From Halorhabdus rudnickae (GTDB taxonomy: Archaea; Halobacteriota; Halobacteria; Halobacteriales; Haloarculaceae), in assembly GCF_900880625.1 (NCBI RefSeq), contig NZ_CAAHFB010000001.1:558001-622000 (forward strand): a DNA stretch of 64,000 nucleotides. The letters are read 5' to 3'. Of this stretch, positions 1 to 7,915 are shown in pieces. The notes under the pieces were generated by a model. The model ran no database searches, was not told the DNA's origin, and was given only the letters and a program-made list of their open reading frames with translations. Each line of letters begins with the position of its first letter. Positions within the stretch are counted from its first letter, which is position 1. The translations under genes were made by a program, and so were the position numbers.

Positions 1-195
1 ACGGGTAGCGCGCTGCATCATGCCAGGACAGTCTGCCGGCGAGCCGAACGGCGTGCGGTCGCGCTGGCCGAAGAGACAGGGACGATCCGGGAGCAACCGC
101 TGACGTATCTGAACCGACTGTCGGATCTGTTGTTCGCGCTGGCACGCCTTCGCAACCACCGCGAGGGCGTCCCCGAAGAGTCACCCACGTACTGA
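1..195 (+). CDS. ATP:cob(I)alamin adenosyltransferase, PduO type (C-terminal part)
   Basis: Reading frame 1 is open from the window edge to a TGA, giving 64 residues that match the C-terminal helix bundle of PduO-type adenosyltransferases. The visible motifs are the arginine-rich [10 protein letters not shown] helix and the final [14 protein letters not shown] helix, both characteristic of this family. The enzyme transfers the 5'-deoxyadenosyl group from ATP to cob(I)alamin in the cytoplasm, the last step of making adenosylcobalamin. The N-terminal two thirds lie outside the window, so start and regulation cannot be judged. The motif match is clear. Confidence 0.85.
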   Translation, partial: TGSALHHARTVCRRAERRAVALAEETGTIREQPLTYLNRLSDLLFALARLRNHREGVPEESPTY

Positions 196-250
196 CCGCT
201 GACAAAAGGGCGTTTGGGATGCTATCCTACCGAACAGGTCGCGACAACCG

Positions 251-257
251 TTTTATT
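251..257 (+). promoter_or_regulatory. TATA-like box of the 280-537 gene
   Basis: An AT-rich TTTTATT stretch lies 23-29 bases before the ATG at 280. That spacing suits a haloarchaeal leaderless transcript and supports the ATG at 280 over the in-frame ATG at 214, which would lie upstream of the promoter. Confidence 0.5.
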
Positions 258-279
258 CGTGGTTGGCGTACTGAATAGT

Positions 280-537
280 ATGAACAAGCACTTCGAAGAC
301 GCACGGTACTACCTCAAGCGGGCGGGCAAAACAGCCAAGAAAGGCGTGTCAGAGGAACTCGAAGTGGTCATGGAGCGGTTCGACGAGATGACCGGCAACG
401 AGAAAGAACCCGAACCGAGCCGCCTCGATGCGGTCAAAGCCGATCTGACCGAGCTACAGGACAACGCCGAGGGCGAGGCAAAAGAGGCCACCGCGGACGC
501 CCGTGAGAAGATGGAGGACTATCGATCGGACAACTGA
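280..537 (+). CDS. small acidic helical protein, DUF7553-like
   Basis: An 85-residue protein beginning MNKHFEDARYYLKRAGKTAK. It is highly charged, with a basic N-terminal third and a very acidic C-terminal half, and is predicted all-helical with no cysteines or membrane segment. I place it in the haloarchaeal DUF7553-type family from memory of the N-terminal pattern; no function is known. The start at 280 is preferred because a TATA-like box sits at the leaderless spacing. It stands alone between the adenosyltransferase and a sensor kinase, with nearly 200 bases of apparently empty sequence after it. Confidence 0.7.
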   Translation: MNKHFEDARYYLKRAGKTAKKGVSEELEVVMERFDEMTGNEKEPEPSRLDAVKADLTELQDNAEGEAKEATADAREKMEDYRSDN

Positions 538-735
538 AGACTCCGGATTCAGGGGCCAGCCGACAGCTTGGTGTTCCCACTGGACGATAGCGAGCGATCG
601 GACACCCCCCAACAGGGAAGCGACAGTCGTTCGAACGGCTCAGTGGAACAAGTACTATCACTCGAGAGAAGGTATGGTTATCGGATTCGAAAACCCCGGA
701 GGTAACTATATTACCGTCTCAGGCCGATATTCGTT

Positions 736-2184
736 ATGATTGAGCCGTCGTCGATCGACGTGTTGCTCGTCGACGATAGTGGATTCTTCCGGACTGTCGT
801 TTCCGATAAACTCACCGATTCGGAGGCACTGTCGGTACGAAAGGCGGGTTCCGGGCCGAAAGCTTTGGAGGTGCTTGAACGTGAGGCCATCGACTGCGTC
901 GTGAGTGACTTCGAAATGCCGGAGATGACCGGCCTCGAGCTGTACGAACGTGTCGAAGCGAAGTACGGCCTTCCCTTCGTGTTATTAACTGGCCAGGGCG
1001 ACGAGGAAACTGCCAGCCTAGCGATCGGTGCCGGCGTCGACGACTACCTGCGGAAAGAAGAGATCGCAGAGAGCGGGCAACTGGACCTGCTCGCCAATCG
1101 GATTCGGAACGTCGTCACACAGCGACAGGCCCGCGAGAAGTACGAGTTGCTGGTGAACAACACGCCCGACGAGATATCACAGGTCGGCAACGACGGGACG
1201 ATCATGGCAACCAACGAGGCGACAGCACGGTCGTTCGACACGACACAATCCGCGCTGGTCGGGCAACATCTGACGGACATTCTGCCGAAAGAGACGGCGG
1301 CTGGACGTCTCGAAGAGGGCCGGAAAGCCCTCACGGTCAATTCGGCGGTCACATTCCAGGACAGCGTCGGGTATCGCCACTTCCACAACATCGCCGTGCC
1401 AGTGAGCGTCGGCAACGAAGCGGACTCGTTTCAATTAATCACGCGGGACATCACGCAACAGAAACGACGCGAGCAGCAACTCGAAGCAAGGACTGAGAAG
1501 TTGGCGGTTATCAATCGTCTCGTCCGCCACGACATCAACAACGACATCCAGTTGCTCATCGGGTGGGCTGATGGTGTCAGCGGGCACGTCAACGACGAGG
1601 GCCAGGACTACCTGGAACGCATTCAGGACACCTGCGATCACATCTCAGAGTTGACGACTATCGCGCGTGACTTCGTCGAATCGATCGGGAGCGACACGGA
1701 CCTAGAGTACTCGAGCATGAATCTGCGCTATATTCTCAAGTCCGAAGTCGAAAAAGCCGAGAGACGACACGAACGTCTCGTCGTCGAGCGGGACGGCGAG
1801 ATTCCAAACGTGTCCGTCAGGGGGAACGAACTCCTCTCGTCGGTATTCGGGAATCTCCTGAGCAACGCCGTCCGTCACAACGACAAGAGCGAACCGAGAG
1901 TGACCATCTACGTCGAGGAGGGCGAGATGGACGTACAGATTTACGTCGCGGACAACGGGCCCGGTATCCCCGAAGCAACTATCGACGGGATCTTCGGCAA
2001 GGGAGAGATGGGTCCCGAGAGCCCCGGAACCGGGATCGGCCTCTATCTGGTTCACACGATCGTCGAGCGCTTTGACGGGCACGTCAGCGTCGAGAACGCT
2101 GCTGACCGAGCCGCTGAAGGGGACGCAACTGTGACCGGCGATGGTGGCTGTGTGTTCACAGTCGAACTCCCGAAACGGCTCTGA
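736..2184 (+). CDS. receiver-PAS-histidine kinase
   Basis: A 482-residue cytoplasmic hybrid sensor kinase. Residues 8-125 are a receiver domain with the acidic pair D13-D14 and phosphoacceptor D58 in SDFEMPEMTG. Residues 132-245 are a PAS domain, followed by a dimerisation helix with the phosphorylatable H265 in RLVRHDINND. The C-terminal ATPase has an N-box (LLSNAVRHND), G1 (VADNGPGIPE) and G2 (GTGIGLYLVHTI). There are no membrane segments, so the signal is intracellular or arrives by phosphotransfer to the receiver. Receiver-first kinases of this order are frequent in haloarchaea. No separate output regulator lies beside it; the input signal is unknown. Confidence 0.9.
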   Translation: MIEPSSIDVLLVDDSGFFRTVVSDKLTDSEALSVRKAGSGPKALEVLEREAIDCVVSDFEMPEMTGLELYERVEAKYGLPFVLLTGQGDEETASLAIGAGVDDYLRKEEIAESGQLDLLANRIRNVVTQRQAREKYELLVNNTPDEISQVGNDGTIMATNEATARSFDTTQSALVGQHLTDILPKETAAGRLEEGRKALTVNSAVTFQDSVGYRHFHNIAVPVSVGNEADSFQLITRDITQQKRREQQLEARTEKLAVINRLVRHDINNDIQLLIGWADGVSGHVNDEGQDYLERIQDTCDHISELTTIARDFVESIGSDTDLEYSSMNLRYILKSEVEKAERRHERLVVERDGEIPNVSVRGNELLSSVFGNLLSNAVRHNDKSEPRVTIYVEEGEMDVQIYVADNGPGIPEATIDGIFGKGEMGPESPGTGIGLYLVHTIVERFDGHVSVENAADRAAEGDATVTGDGGCVFTVELPKRL

Positions 2185-2315
2185 GCACTCAGAGTGGGTC
2201 AGCGAGCGTTTCCTCGGGTACCGAAAGGACCGTCTCGTTGGTGCTTCGAAACTACGGGACCTTCGAGATCGGAAAACAACTGTTAAGTTGGGTGCTGGAT
2301 TAGGCTGGAATGGCC

Positions 2316-2390
2316 GGGTTGGTGATCTAGTCCGGTTATGATACCTCCTTCACACGGAGGAAGTCGGCGGTTCAAATCCGCCCCAACCCA
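2316..2390 (+). tRNA. tRNA-Val (anticodon CAC)
   Basis: A full cloverleaf can be folded by eye. The acceptor stem is GGGTTGG with CCAACCC, the anticodon arm is CCTCC-TTCACAC-GGAGG giving anticodon CAC, and the T arm is GGCGG-TTCAAAT-CCGCC. The discriminator base is A and CCA is not encoded. No intron is visible. A T-run follows at 2392-2395. The last 24 bases are repeated at 2471-2494, which marks this tRNA as a past integration target. Confidence 0.95.
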
Positions 2391-2470
2391 CTTTTGCCGC
2401 GAACAACTCGTGAGCGGCAAATGCGGTTAGGAGAATTTGAGACCCAGAGGACGAGCGTAGCGGAGGCCTT

Positions 2471-2494
2471 GCGGTTCAAATCCGCCCCAACCCA
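2471..2494 (+). repeat. duplicated 3' end of tRNA-Val (att-like repeat)
   Basis: These 24 bases are identical to positions 2367-2390, the T-arm and acceptor end of the tRNA gene. The copies are 104 bases apart in the same orientation. The intervening 80 bases hold a small hairpin (TGCCGC with GCGGCA, 2395-2416) and no gene. Tyrosine recombinases of haloarchaeal viruses and plasmids commonly integrate into tRNA 3' ends and leave such direct repeats. No integrase gene lies next to it, so this looks like a scar left after loss of an element. Confidence 0.75.
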
Positions 2495-2580
2495 TTCTTA
2501 GGACGCACCCGGCCTGTGTGGAGAACGTGTGATCGTGGAGAGTCGATCCGGGATCACGTGCCAACGAGGGGAACGAACGT

Positions 2581-4929
2581 CTACTGATCGTCGTGAGTGC
2601 CTGACGTCTCAGACGACATATCAGCCGTTGACTTGCGCTGGTCTTCGACAGAGAACGCTTCGAGTGAAGCGGCCAGTTCGGTCGCCCGGTCTTTGAGTTC
2701 GGTCGCGTTGTTGGCGATCTCTGTGACGGACGCCGTTTGTTCCTCGGCGGCAGCGGAAACCTGTTCGGCGTCTTCGGTAACGGTTTGGCTGATCTCAGAG
2801 ACTTCGTCGACACGGCTCACAACGCGTTGTGTCGAGTCGGCCTGTTCGTCGGTCGTCGTGTTGATGTCCTGAATACCCTGGTTGGTGTCTTCGATAGCGT
2901 CGACGATCTCCTCCAGTGCGTTGGAAGCTTCTCTGACTGTCGCAACGCCGTCGCTGATCTGGTCGCTCGTCGTCCGGATATCTGAGACGGTCTCGTCGGT
3001 CGCTTCCTGAAGCTCCTCGATCTGGGTCTCGATCTGTTCGGCGGAGGATCTGGTCTCTTCGGCAAGGTTTTTCACTTCGTTAGCAACGACGTCGAACCCG
3101 TCGCCGCTGTCGTCGGCGTGTGCCGCTTCGATGTTCGCGTTGAGGGCCAGTAGGTTCGTCTGCTCGGCGATATCGGTGATGAAATCGACGACTTCGCCGA
3201 TCTCATCCATCTGGGACTGGAGTTCGAGGATCTGCTCGACAGCCGTCTCCGAGCGAGCCTCAATTTCGGCCATGTCGTCGATAGCGGATTGGGCCGCCCG
3301 GCGGCCTTCTTTGCCACGTGTAGCCGTGTCGTCGGCCCGTTGGGCGACAGTTTCGGACGCGGAGGCAATCTCTTCGATACTCGCCGAGAGGTCGTTCATC
3401 TCGCCAGCGGTTTCCTGAAGCGTCTCGTTTTGTTGGAGTGCTCCGTCCGAGATTTGCTGGATGCGGGTGGCGACAGTTTGGCTTGTTGTCTCGATCTCTC
3501 CGGCACCGGACGCGACTTCCTCACTTGCCGTTGCGACCTGCTCTGCAAACGCCTTGACGCCACCGACAGTCTCTTCTAGCTGCTCGATCATCGCGTTGAA
3601 TTCGCGTGCGATCTCGGCCATTGCTTCTTGTTCGACATCGGCGTCCATCCGGCGCGTGAGATCACCATCGGCGACGGAGCGCATCACCTCGCTGTAGGCC
3701 GCGGCGCGCTGTTTGAGCTGCCTGCTGACCGCTTCGGCTTCCTGCCTGGCCGCTTCCGCTTCTGCCTGAGCCGACTCCGCTTCACTCCGGGCACTTTCCG
3801 CGTCTTCGAGTGCCTCTTCGGCCTCGGTAATTCGTTCACGGAGGGAATTGCGCATTGCGTCGAAGCTGTCGTACAGCCGCCCGATCTCGTCTTCGCGCTT
3901 GGTCGCTAGGTCCACGTCGAGTTCGCCGGCTTCCATCTGCTGGGCCCGTGACCGGAGTTGTGTCAGGGGACCGATCGTCCGCTTTCCGAGGACGATACCG
4001 ACAACAACGAGAGAGACCAAAGCGAGTGCCACTAACAACAGGACCGACTGGGCAACGTCGTCACGGACGGCGAAGGCCGTGGAAGTCTCAACGTCAGTCA
4101 TGGCCACCCAGTCAGTCCCCGGCACCGACGCGTAGGCATAGACCCGATCGGAGCCGATCCGCGACGTTGTTCCGTTGGCCGTTCCGTTGCGGATCATTTC
4201 GAATTCCGTGGCGTGACTGGTAGCCGATACTGTCCGATCGATATCGAGCACCGTCTCGCCGGCAACGTTGACGATGGTCGTCCGCTGGTCGCTGTTGGAG
4301 CTCTGGACGCGTTCGAGCTGTGGCTGGATTCGACTGACGACGACCAAATAGGAGCTGGGTCGCTGTGGGACAGAACTGGCAAAAGCCATCACCGGCCGAT
4401 CGTTGAGAACGGGGGAGCGATAAGAGCGGGTAGACTGCCAGACGCGGCTGTTCTCTCCAGGACCTTCCGGAACCTCGGCGTCGGTCCACGGTGCCGTGAG
4501 CTCCTCAAGTGTCCGTCCCTCGATCGGGCGCTCAGTACTCGCGACGACCTGGTTTTGGCTTTTGTTGACGTAGTGCATGCTCACGATGTCTTCAGAGAGC
4601 AGCTGATCCTGGAGGAGGATATGTGCGGCAGCCGTGCGATCGCTCTGGAGGCCGTCACCGCTGGAGACCGACCTGGTGCTTGTTCGCATCTCTTGGACCC
4701 ACGAACCGATCGACTCACCCTGGAGGCTACTGGTCTCCTCTAACTGCTGGGTGGTGCTCGATTCGACGGTCTGCCCCGCCTGTACGTAGGTGAAAGCTCC
4801 GACACCCGCGATCACGAGCACGACAGCGAGAAACGCGATCGCAAACTGTGCAGCGTACCGCTGACGGACGAATTCGGGGACGATTCGACGCCCGTACCGT
4901 GCAAGTCCTGTTCTGGGGCTGTCGGCCAT
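2581..4929 (-). CDS. methyl-accepting chemotaxis transducer (Htr type)
   Basis: A 782-residue membrane chemoreceptor. An N-terminal helix around residues 28-48 and a second around 290-312 enclose a roughly 240-residue extracellular sensor resembling a dCACHE domain. A HAMP region follows, then a long coiled coil and the signalling hairpin with the conserved tip ([19 protein letters not shown]-type sequence) that binds CheA/CheW. Gln/Glu pairs suitable for methylation flank the hairpin. The gene starts six bases after the stop of an upstream substrate-binding lipoprotein, the arrangement seen in the BasB-BasT and CosB-CosT pairs of Halobacterium. I infer taxis toward the ligand of that binding protein. 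Confidence 0.92.
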   Translation of the reverse strand: MADSPRTGLARYGRRIVPEFVRQRYAAQFAIAFLAVVLVIAGVGAFTYVQAGQTVESSTTQQLEETSSLQGESIGSWVQEMRTSTRSVSSGDGLQSDRTAAAHILLQDQLLSEDIVSMHYVNKSQNQVVASTERPIEGRTLEELTAPWTDAEVPEGPGENSRVWQSTRSYRSPVLNDRPVMAFASSVPQRPSSYLVVVSRIQPQLERVQSSNSDQRTTIVNVAGETVLDIDRTVSATSHATEFEMIRNGTANGTTSRIGSDRVYAYASVPGTDWVAMTDVETSTAFAVRDDVAQSVLLLVALALVSLVVVGIVLGKRTIGPLTQLRSRAQQMEAGELDVDLATKREDEIGRLYDSFDAMRNSLRERITEAEEALEDAESARSEAESAQAEAEAARQEAEAVSRQLKQRAAAYSEVMRSVADGDLTRRMDADVEQEAMAEIAREFNAMIEQLEETVGGVKAFAEQVATASEEVASGAGEIETTSQTVATRIQQISDGALQQNETLQETAGEMNDLSASIEEIASASETVAQRADDTATRGKEGRRAAQSAIDDMAEIEARSETAVEQILELQSQMDEIGEVVDFITDIAEQTNLLALNANIEAAHADDSGDGFDVVANEVKNLAEETRSSAEQIETQIEELQEATDETVSDIRTTSDQISDGVATVREASNALEEIVDAIEDTNQGIQDINTTTDEQADSTQRVVSRVDEVSEISQTVTEDAEQVSAAAEEQTASVTEIANNATELKDRATELAASLEAFSVEDQRKSTADMSSETSGTHDDQ

Positions 4930-4935
4930 CCGTAA

Positions 4936-6045
4936 TCACTCCTTGACCTCTGTTGGGACCGTAATGTCACCAGCGACGATGTCCTCTCTGGACTGCTGGA
5001 TTGCTGTCTTGACGTCGTTCGGTATCGCTGGTTCGAGTGACGTCCCGTAGACCAGATCGACACCTTTGGATTCAACGCCGAGTGGGACGACGCTCCCACC
5101 CTGGAATCCGCCCTCGACGACGTTGCTAGTGGCTGTATAAATAGCGTTGTCGACGCGCTTGACCATACTTGCGAGGATGACGTCTGCATATCGTGGATTG
5201 CTTCGGGACTGGTCGGCGTCGACGCCGATCGCGTACCGGTTTGCAGCCTGAGCAGCTTGAAAGACGCCCAGACCGGCCCCTCCAGCCGCGTGATAGACGA
5301 TATCCGCACCGTCGTCGTACATTGCCTGTGCCATGTCGAACGCCGTCTGTACGTCGGCGAAGTTTCCGACGTAGGACGTACGGACGGTTACCTCGGGGTC
5401 AGCGTAGGTCACGCCCGCTCGATATCCGGCCTCGAATCGTTCCATCAGATCGTTTTCGGGCCCACCGACGAACCCAACGATCCGTTCCTCGGGGTTCGTT
5501 GTTCCGGTCCCAAGCGTAATGTCTCTGCTAGTTAACTTGCCAGCGAGATGGCCTGCCTCGAATGAGCCCTGGTGCTCTTTGAAAACGTAACTGGCGACGT
5601 TCTCGGCGTCGACAGTCGCATCGACGATCATAAACTGCTGATCTGGGTATTCGGACGCGATCTCGCTCAGCGATTCCTGCTGGACGAAGCCGATACAACA
5701 GAGCAGATCGTACGTCGGTGTCTCACTGCGTGCAAGCTCTCGTTGTAGCCTCGCCATATCCTCGGCCGAGTCCGGCTCGTGGTTCGAGAACGAAATGCCG
5801 TAGTCGAGTCGTGCTCGCTGGATCCCCCTGTTGGCCGCATCGTTGAACGAGCGATCGTCAAGGCCAGCGAGCGCGTAGATCATGCCGACCTGCGTAGCGT
5901 CTTCGTTTGTGTCTTCACCCGTCGCGGGAGCCGTTTCGGTTTCGGTATTTGCAGTGCCATCGCCGAGACAACCGGCGAGCCCAGCAATACCGATGCCAGC
6001 AGTGGCACCGAGTAACTTTCGTCTACTATATTTTTTTGAACGCAT
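4936..6045 (-). CDS. BMP-family substrate-binding lipoprotein (nucleoside type), chemotaxis partner
   Basis: A 369-residue exported protein. The N-terminus carries a Tat signal (SRRKLLG) and a lipobox (LAGC, Cys26), so it should be anchored to the outer face of the membrane. After an acidic Thr/Glu linker comes a BMP/Med/PnrA-like periplasmic-binding fold (for example AGLDDRSFNDAANRG and the YHAAGGAGLGVF segment). Family members bind purine nucleosides; the ligand here is inferred. No ABC permease or ATPase is adjacent. The next gene is a transducer six bases away, so it probably serves taxis rather than uptake. An 18-base perfect palindrome lies upstream of its promoter. Confidence 0.88.
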   Translation of the reverse strand: MRSKKYSRRKLLGATAGIGIAGLAGCLGDGTANTETETAPATGEDTNEDATQVGMIYALAGLDDRSFNDAANRGIQRARLDYGISFSNHEPDSAEDMARLQRELARSETPTYDLLCCIGFVQQESLSEIASEYPDQQFMIVDATVDAENVASYVFKEHQGSFEAGHLAGKLTSRDITLGTGTTNPEERIVGFVGGPENDLMERFEAGYRAGVTYADPEVTVRTSYVGNFADVQTAFDMAQAMYDDGADIVYHAAGGAGLGVFQAAQAANRYAIGVDADQSRSNPRYADVILASMVKRVDNAIYTATSNVVEGGFQGGSVVPLGVESKGVDLVYGTSLEPAIPNDVKTAIQQSREDIVAGDITVPTEVKE

Positions 6046-6080
6046 TGATGCTAACTATCCGGTACAGGTAGGTTCGAAGC

Positions 6081-6086
6081 TATAAG
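6081..6086 (-). promoter_or_regulatory. TATA-like box of the binding-protein/transducer operon
   Basis: On the minus strand CTTATA is centred about 38 bases before the ATG at 6045. It sits inside a short inverted repeat (AAGCT-ATA-AGCTT, 6077-6089). Confidence 0.45.
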
Positions 6087-6098
6087 CTTGTACTTCCT

Positions 6099-6116
6099 AA
6101 TATCAGTACTGATATT
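6099..6116. promoter_or_regulatory. 18-bp perfect palindrome upstream of the taxis operon
   Basis: AATATCAGTACTGATATT reads the same on both strands. It lies just upstream of the TATA-like box of the binding-protein/transducer operon, where an activator or a repressor blocking the BRE would bind. It could also serve the divergent leuA promoter about 190 bases away, but it is much closer to the taxis operon. Confidence 0.55.
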
Positions 6117-6301
6117 GTCACTATACAACACAATAAATGAGGCCAGTCTCGGTGCGTGGGCCGACTGGGTCTCCCATCGAGAGGAGACAGAGACTCGTGT
6201 GGCGCCGCTCACACCTAATCACGCAACAATCGCTGGATTGTAGACGCTAGGCTGAGGTATGACTTGATGATTGCCCGATCTGGACTGCAGGTTCGAGAAG
6301 A

Positions 6302-6308
6302 TTTAAAT
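6302..6308 (+). promoter_or_regulatory. TATA box of leuA
   Basis: TTTAAAT is preceded by a purine-rich BRE-like stretch (CGAGAAGA). It predicts a transcript start near 6328-6332, which would make the ATG at 6336 nearly leaderless and leave about 25 untranslated bases before the TTG at 6355. Confidence 0.6.
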
Positions 6309-6354
6309 ACGCCGACGCCATCCCAACGAACGCAAATGTCCAACACATCCGAGG

Positions 6355-7560
6355 TTGCGTCGGGATCCCCGGCGGATCGAGTTCTTCCAGGGCACACTCG
6401 ATAGTACGTCCGAAATCACGGACGCACGGATTTTCGATACGACGCTTCGCGACGGGGAACAGACGCCGCGCACCTCGTTTTCTTACGAAGATAAACGAGA
6501 AATAGCGGCGCTACTCGACGAAATGGGCACCCACGTCATCGAGGCTGGGTTCCCCGTCAACTCCGACGCGGAGTTCGAGGCGGTGCGTGACATCGCCGAA
6601 AGTACCACGACGACCACCTGCGGGCTCGCCCGCGTCGTCGAGGAGGACGTCAAAGCGGCCATCGACTCGGGCGTCGAATTGGTCCACGTGTTCGTCTCGA
6701 CCAGCGACGTCCAACTCGAGGACTCGATGCACGCGACCCGCGAGGACGCCGTCGAGCGGGCCGTCGAGTCAGTCGAGCGCGTCAAGGAGGCTGGTGTCGA
6801 GTGCATGTTCTCGCCAATGGACGCGACCCGTACTGACGAGGACTTTCTGCTCGATGTAGTCGAGGCCGTCACCGAGGCGGGCACCGACTGGATCAACATC
6901 CCCGACACGACCGGCGTCGCGACGCCCGGTCGCTTCACGGAGATAGTTGGCAAAGTCGTCGCCCACACGGACGCCCGCGTCGACGTCCACACCCACGACG
7001 ACTTCGGGCTGGCAACGGCCAACGCTCTCGCAGGCTACGAGGCCGGCGGCGCACAGGCCCAGGTCAGCGTCAATGGCATCGGCGAACGCGCTGGCAACGC
7101 GGCCTACGAAGAAGTAGTCATGGCCGTAGAAAGCCTGTACGACGTGGATACGGGCATCGACACGACTCAGATCACCGAACTGTCCCGACTGATCGAGGAA
7201 AAAAGTGGCGTCGACACGCCGGGCAACAAACCCGTCGTCGGCGAGAACGCCTTCTCCCACGAGTCGGGCATCCACGCCGCGGGCGTCATCGAAAACAGCG
7301 ATACGTTCGAACCTGGCGTGATGACTCCCGAGATGGTCGGTGCCGAGCGCGAACTCGTCTTGGGCAAGCACACCGGTCAGCACTCGGTCCGGGAACGACT
7401 GGTCGAGGCCGGGTTCTCGCCGTCGGACAGTGACGTACGAGAAGTAACCCGCCGCGTCAAGGAGTTCGGTGCCGAGGACAACCGCGTCACGATGGACGTC
7501 CTCGAACGGTTCGCACGCGACGTGGGCGTCGAGCAGACACGTGAGGAGGTCAGTGCCTGA
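6355..7560 (+). CDS. leuA: 2-isopropylmalate / (R)-citramalate synthase family
   Basis: A 401-residue DRE-TIM metallolyase. It has the catalytic FDTTLRDGEQTPR motif near the N-terminus, the HTHDDFG metal-binding motif and the family signature around NGIGERAGNA. It condenses acetyl-CoA with 2-oxoisovalerate (leucine branch) or pyruvate (isoleucine branch); it lacks a long C-terminal regulatory domain, so sequence alone does not decide the substrate. The start is uncertain: the conserved N-terminus (RRIEFFQGTLDST) is in frame with a TTG at 6355, while the leaderless-position ATG at 6336 is in another frame that stops at 6404. A one-base shift would join them. It stands at the head of the leu/ilv cluster. 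Confidence 0.88.
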   Translation: MRRDPRRIEFFQGTLDSTSEITDARIFDTTLRDGEQTPRTSFSYEDKREIAALLDEMGTHVIEAGFPVNSDAEFEAVRDIAESTTTTTCGLARVVEEDVKAAIDSGVELVHVFVSTSDVQLEDSMHATREDAVERAVESVERVKEAGVECMFSPMDATRTDEDFLLDVVEAVTEAGTDWINIPDTTGVATPGRFTEIVGKVVAHTDARVDVHTHDDFGLATANALAGYEAGGAQAQVSVNGIGERAGNAAYEEVVMAVESLYDVDTGIDTTQITELSRLIEEKSGVDTPGNKPVVGENAFSHESGIHAAGVIENSDTFEPGVMTPEMVGAERELVLGKHTGQHSVRERLVEAGFSPSDSDVREVTRRVKEFGAEDNRVTMDVLERFARDVGVEQTREEVSA

Positions 7561-7647
7561 CGATGGCGTCCACGTCGTTCGCGCCGATCGGCCAGCGATT
7601 GCTGTACGCCACTCCCTCCGGCGTTCGTGGATCCATCTCACGGAACG

Positions 7648-7654
7648 TTTATAA
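7648..7654 (+). promoter_or_regulatory. TATA box of the ilv leader ORF
   Basis: TTTATAA is centred 30 bases before the ATG at 7681, the spacing of a leaderless haloarchaeal transcript starting at or next to that ATG. No other sensible ORF begins there, so the promoter points at the leader ORF. Confidence 0.7.
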
Positions 7655-7680
7655 CGAACGACTACGATCATCCAGTACCG

Positions 7681-7767
7681 ATGCGCCTGCTGGTCACGTC
7701 CGGGGTTCGATCCGGCGCTACCAGTGGGTCCGCCCTGCTTCTCGTCGGTATTGTAGGGGCTCTATAG
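7681..7767 (+). CDS. Leu/Val/Ile-rich leader peptide before ilvB (putative attenuator)
   Basis: A 28-codon ORF with an ATG placed exactly where a leaderless start is expected from the TATA box at 7648-7654. The peptide begins MRLLVTSGV and ends ALLLVGIVGAL. Leu, Val and Ile make up 11 of 28 residues, with seven of them in the last ten codons, and those three amino acids are the products of the downstream pathway. The TAG stop lies in the loop and 3' arm of a hairpin (7756-7771). ilvB starts 148 bases further on. By analogy with bacterial ilv and leu leader peptides I infer control by ribosome stalling. The function is untested, and the ORF has no similarity to a structural protein that I recognise. 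Confidence 0.65.
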   Translation: MRLLVTSGVRSGATSGSALLLVGIVGAL

Positions 7768-7771
7768 CCCC
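7756..7771 (+). promoter_or_regulatory. hairpin overlapping the end of the leader ORF
   Basis: GGGGCT pairs with AGCCCC around a CTAT loop. The leader stop codon begins in the loop, so a ribosome finishing the peptide would melt this stem, while one stalled on the Leu/Val/Ile codons just upstream would alter it. A further CCCC at 7779-7782 offers alternative pairing with the same GGGG. Confidence 0.5.
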
Positions 7772-7840
7772 AACAGTACCCCATTCTCCACGACGATCGG
7801 ACGGCGCTTCGACCACCAGCGAGCAGACCAAATCCATGAC

Positions 7841-7847
7841 ATATAAG
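7841..7847 (+). promoter_or_regulatory. possible second TATA box before ilvB
   Basis: ATATAAG lies 70 bases before the ilvB ATG and would start transcription near 7870, inside the GC hairpin at 7864-7888. It could give an ilvB transcript that bypasses the leader ORF. Only position and composition support it. Confidence 0.4.
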
Positions 7848-7863
7848 AGACAATACACGTCGG

Positions 7864-7888
7864 GGCCGCGGGCAGGTCGTCCGCGGCC
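7864..7888 (+). promoter_or_regulatory. strong GC hairpin before the ilvB ribosome-binding site
   Basis: GGCCGCGG (7864-7871) pairs perfectly with CCGCGGCC (7881-7888) around a nine-base loop. It ends 14 bases before the GGAGGT ribosome-binding site at 7903-7908. No T-run follows, so it is not a canonical intrinsic terminator; it could pause polymerase or hinder ribosome access. It is the natural second element of an attenuator with the leader ORF. Confidence 0.55.
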
Positions 7889-7915
7889 GGCACCCACCGC
7901 ACGGAGGTATCGACC

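Noticed and set aside
2471-2494. Second tRNA gene
   Set aside because: Only the 3' 24 bases are present. The D and anticodon arms are missing, so it is an att-like repeat.
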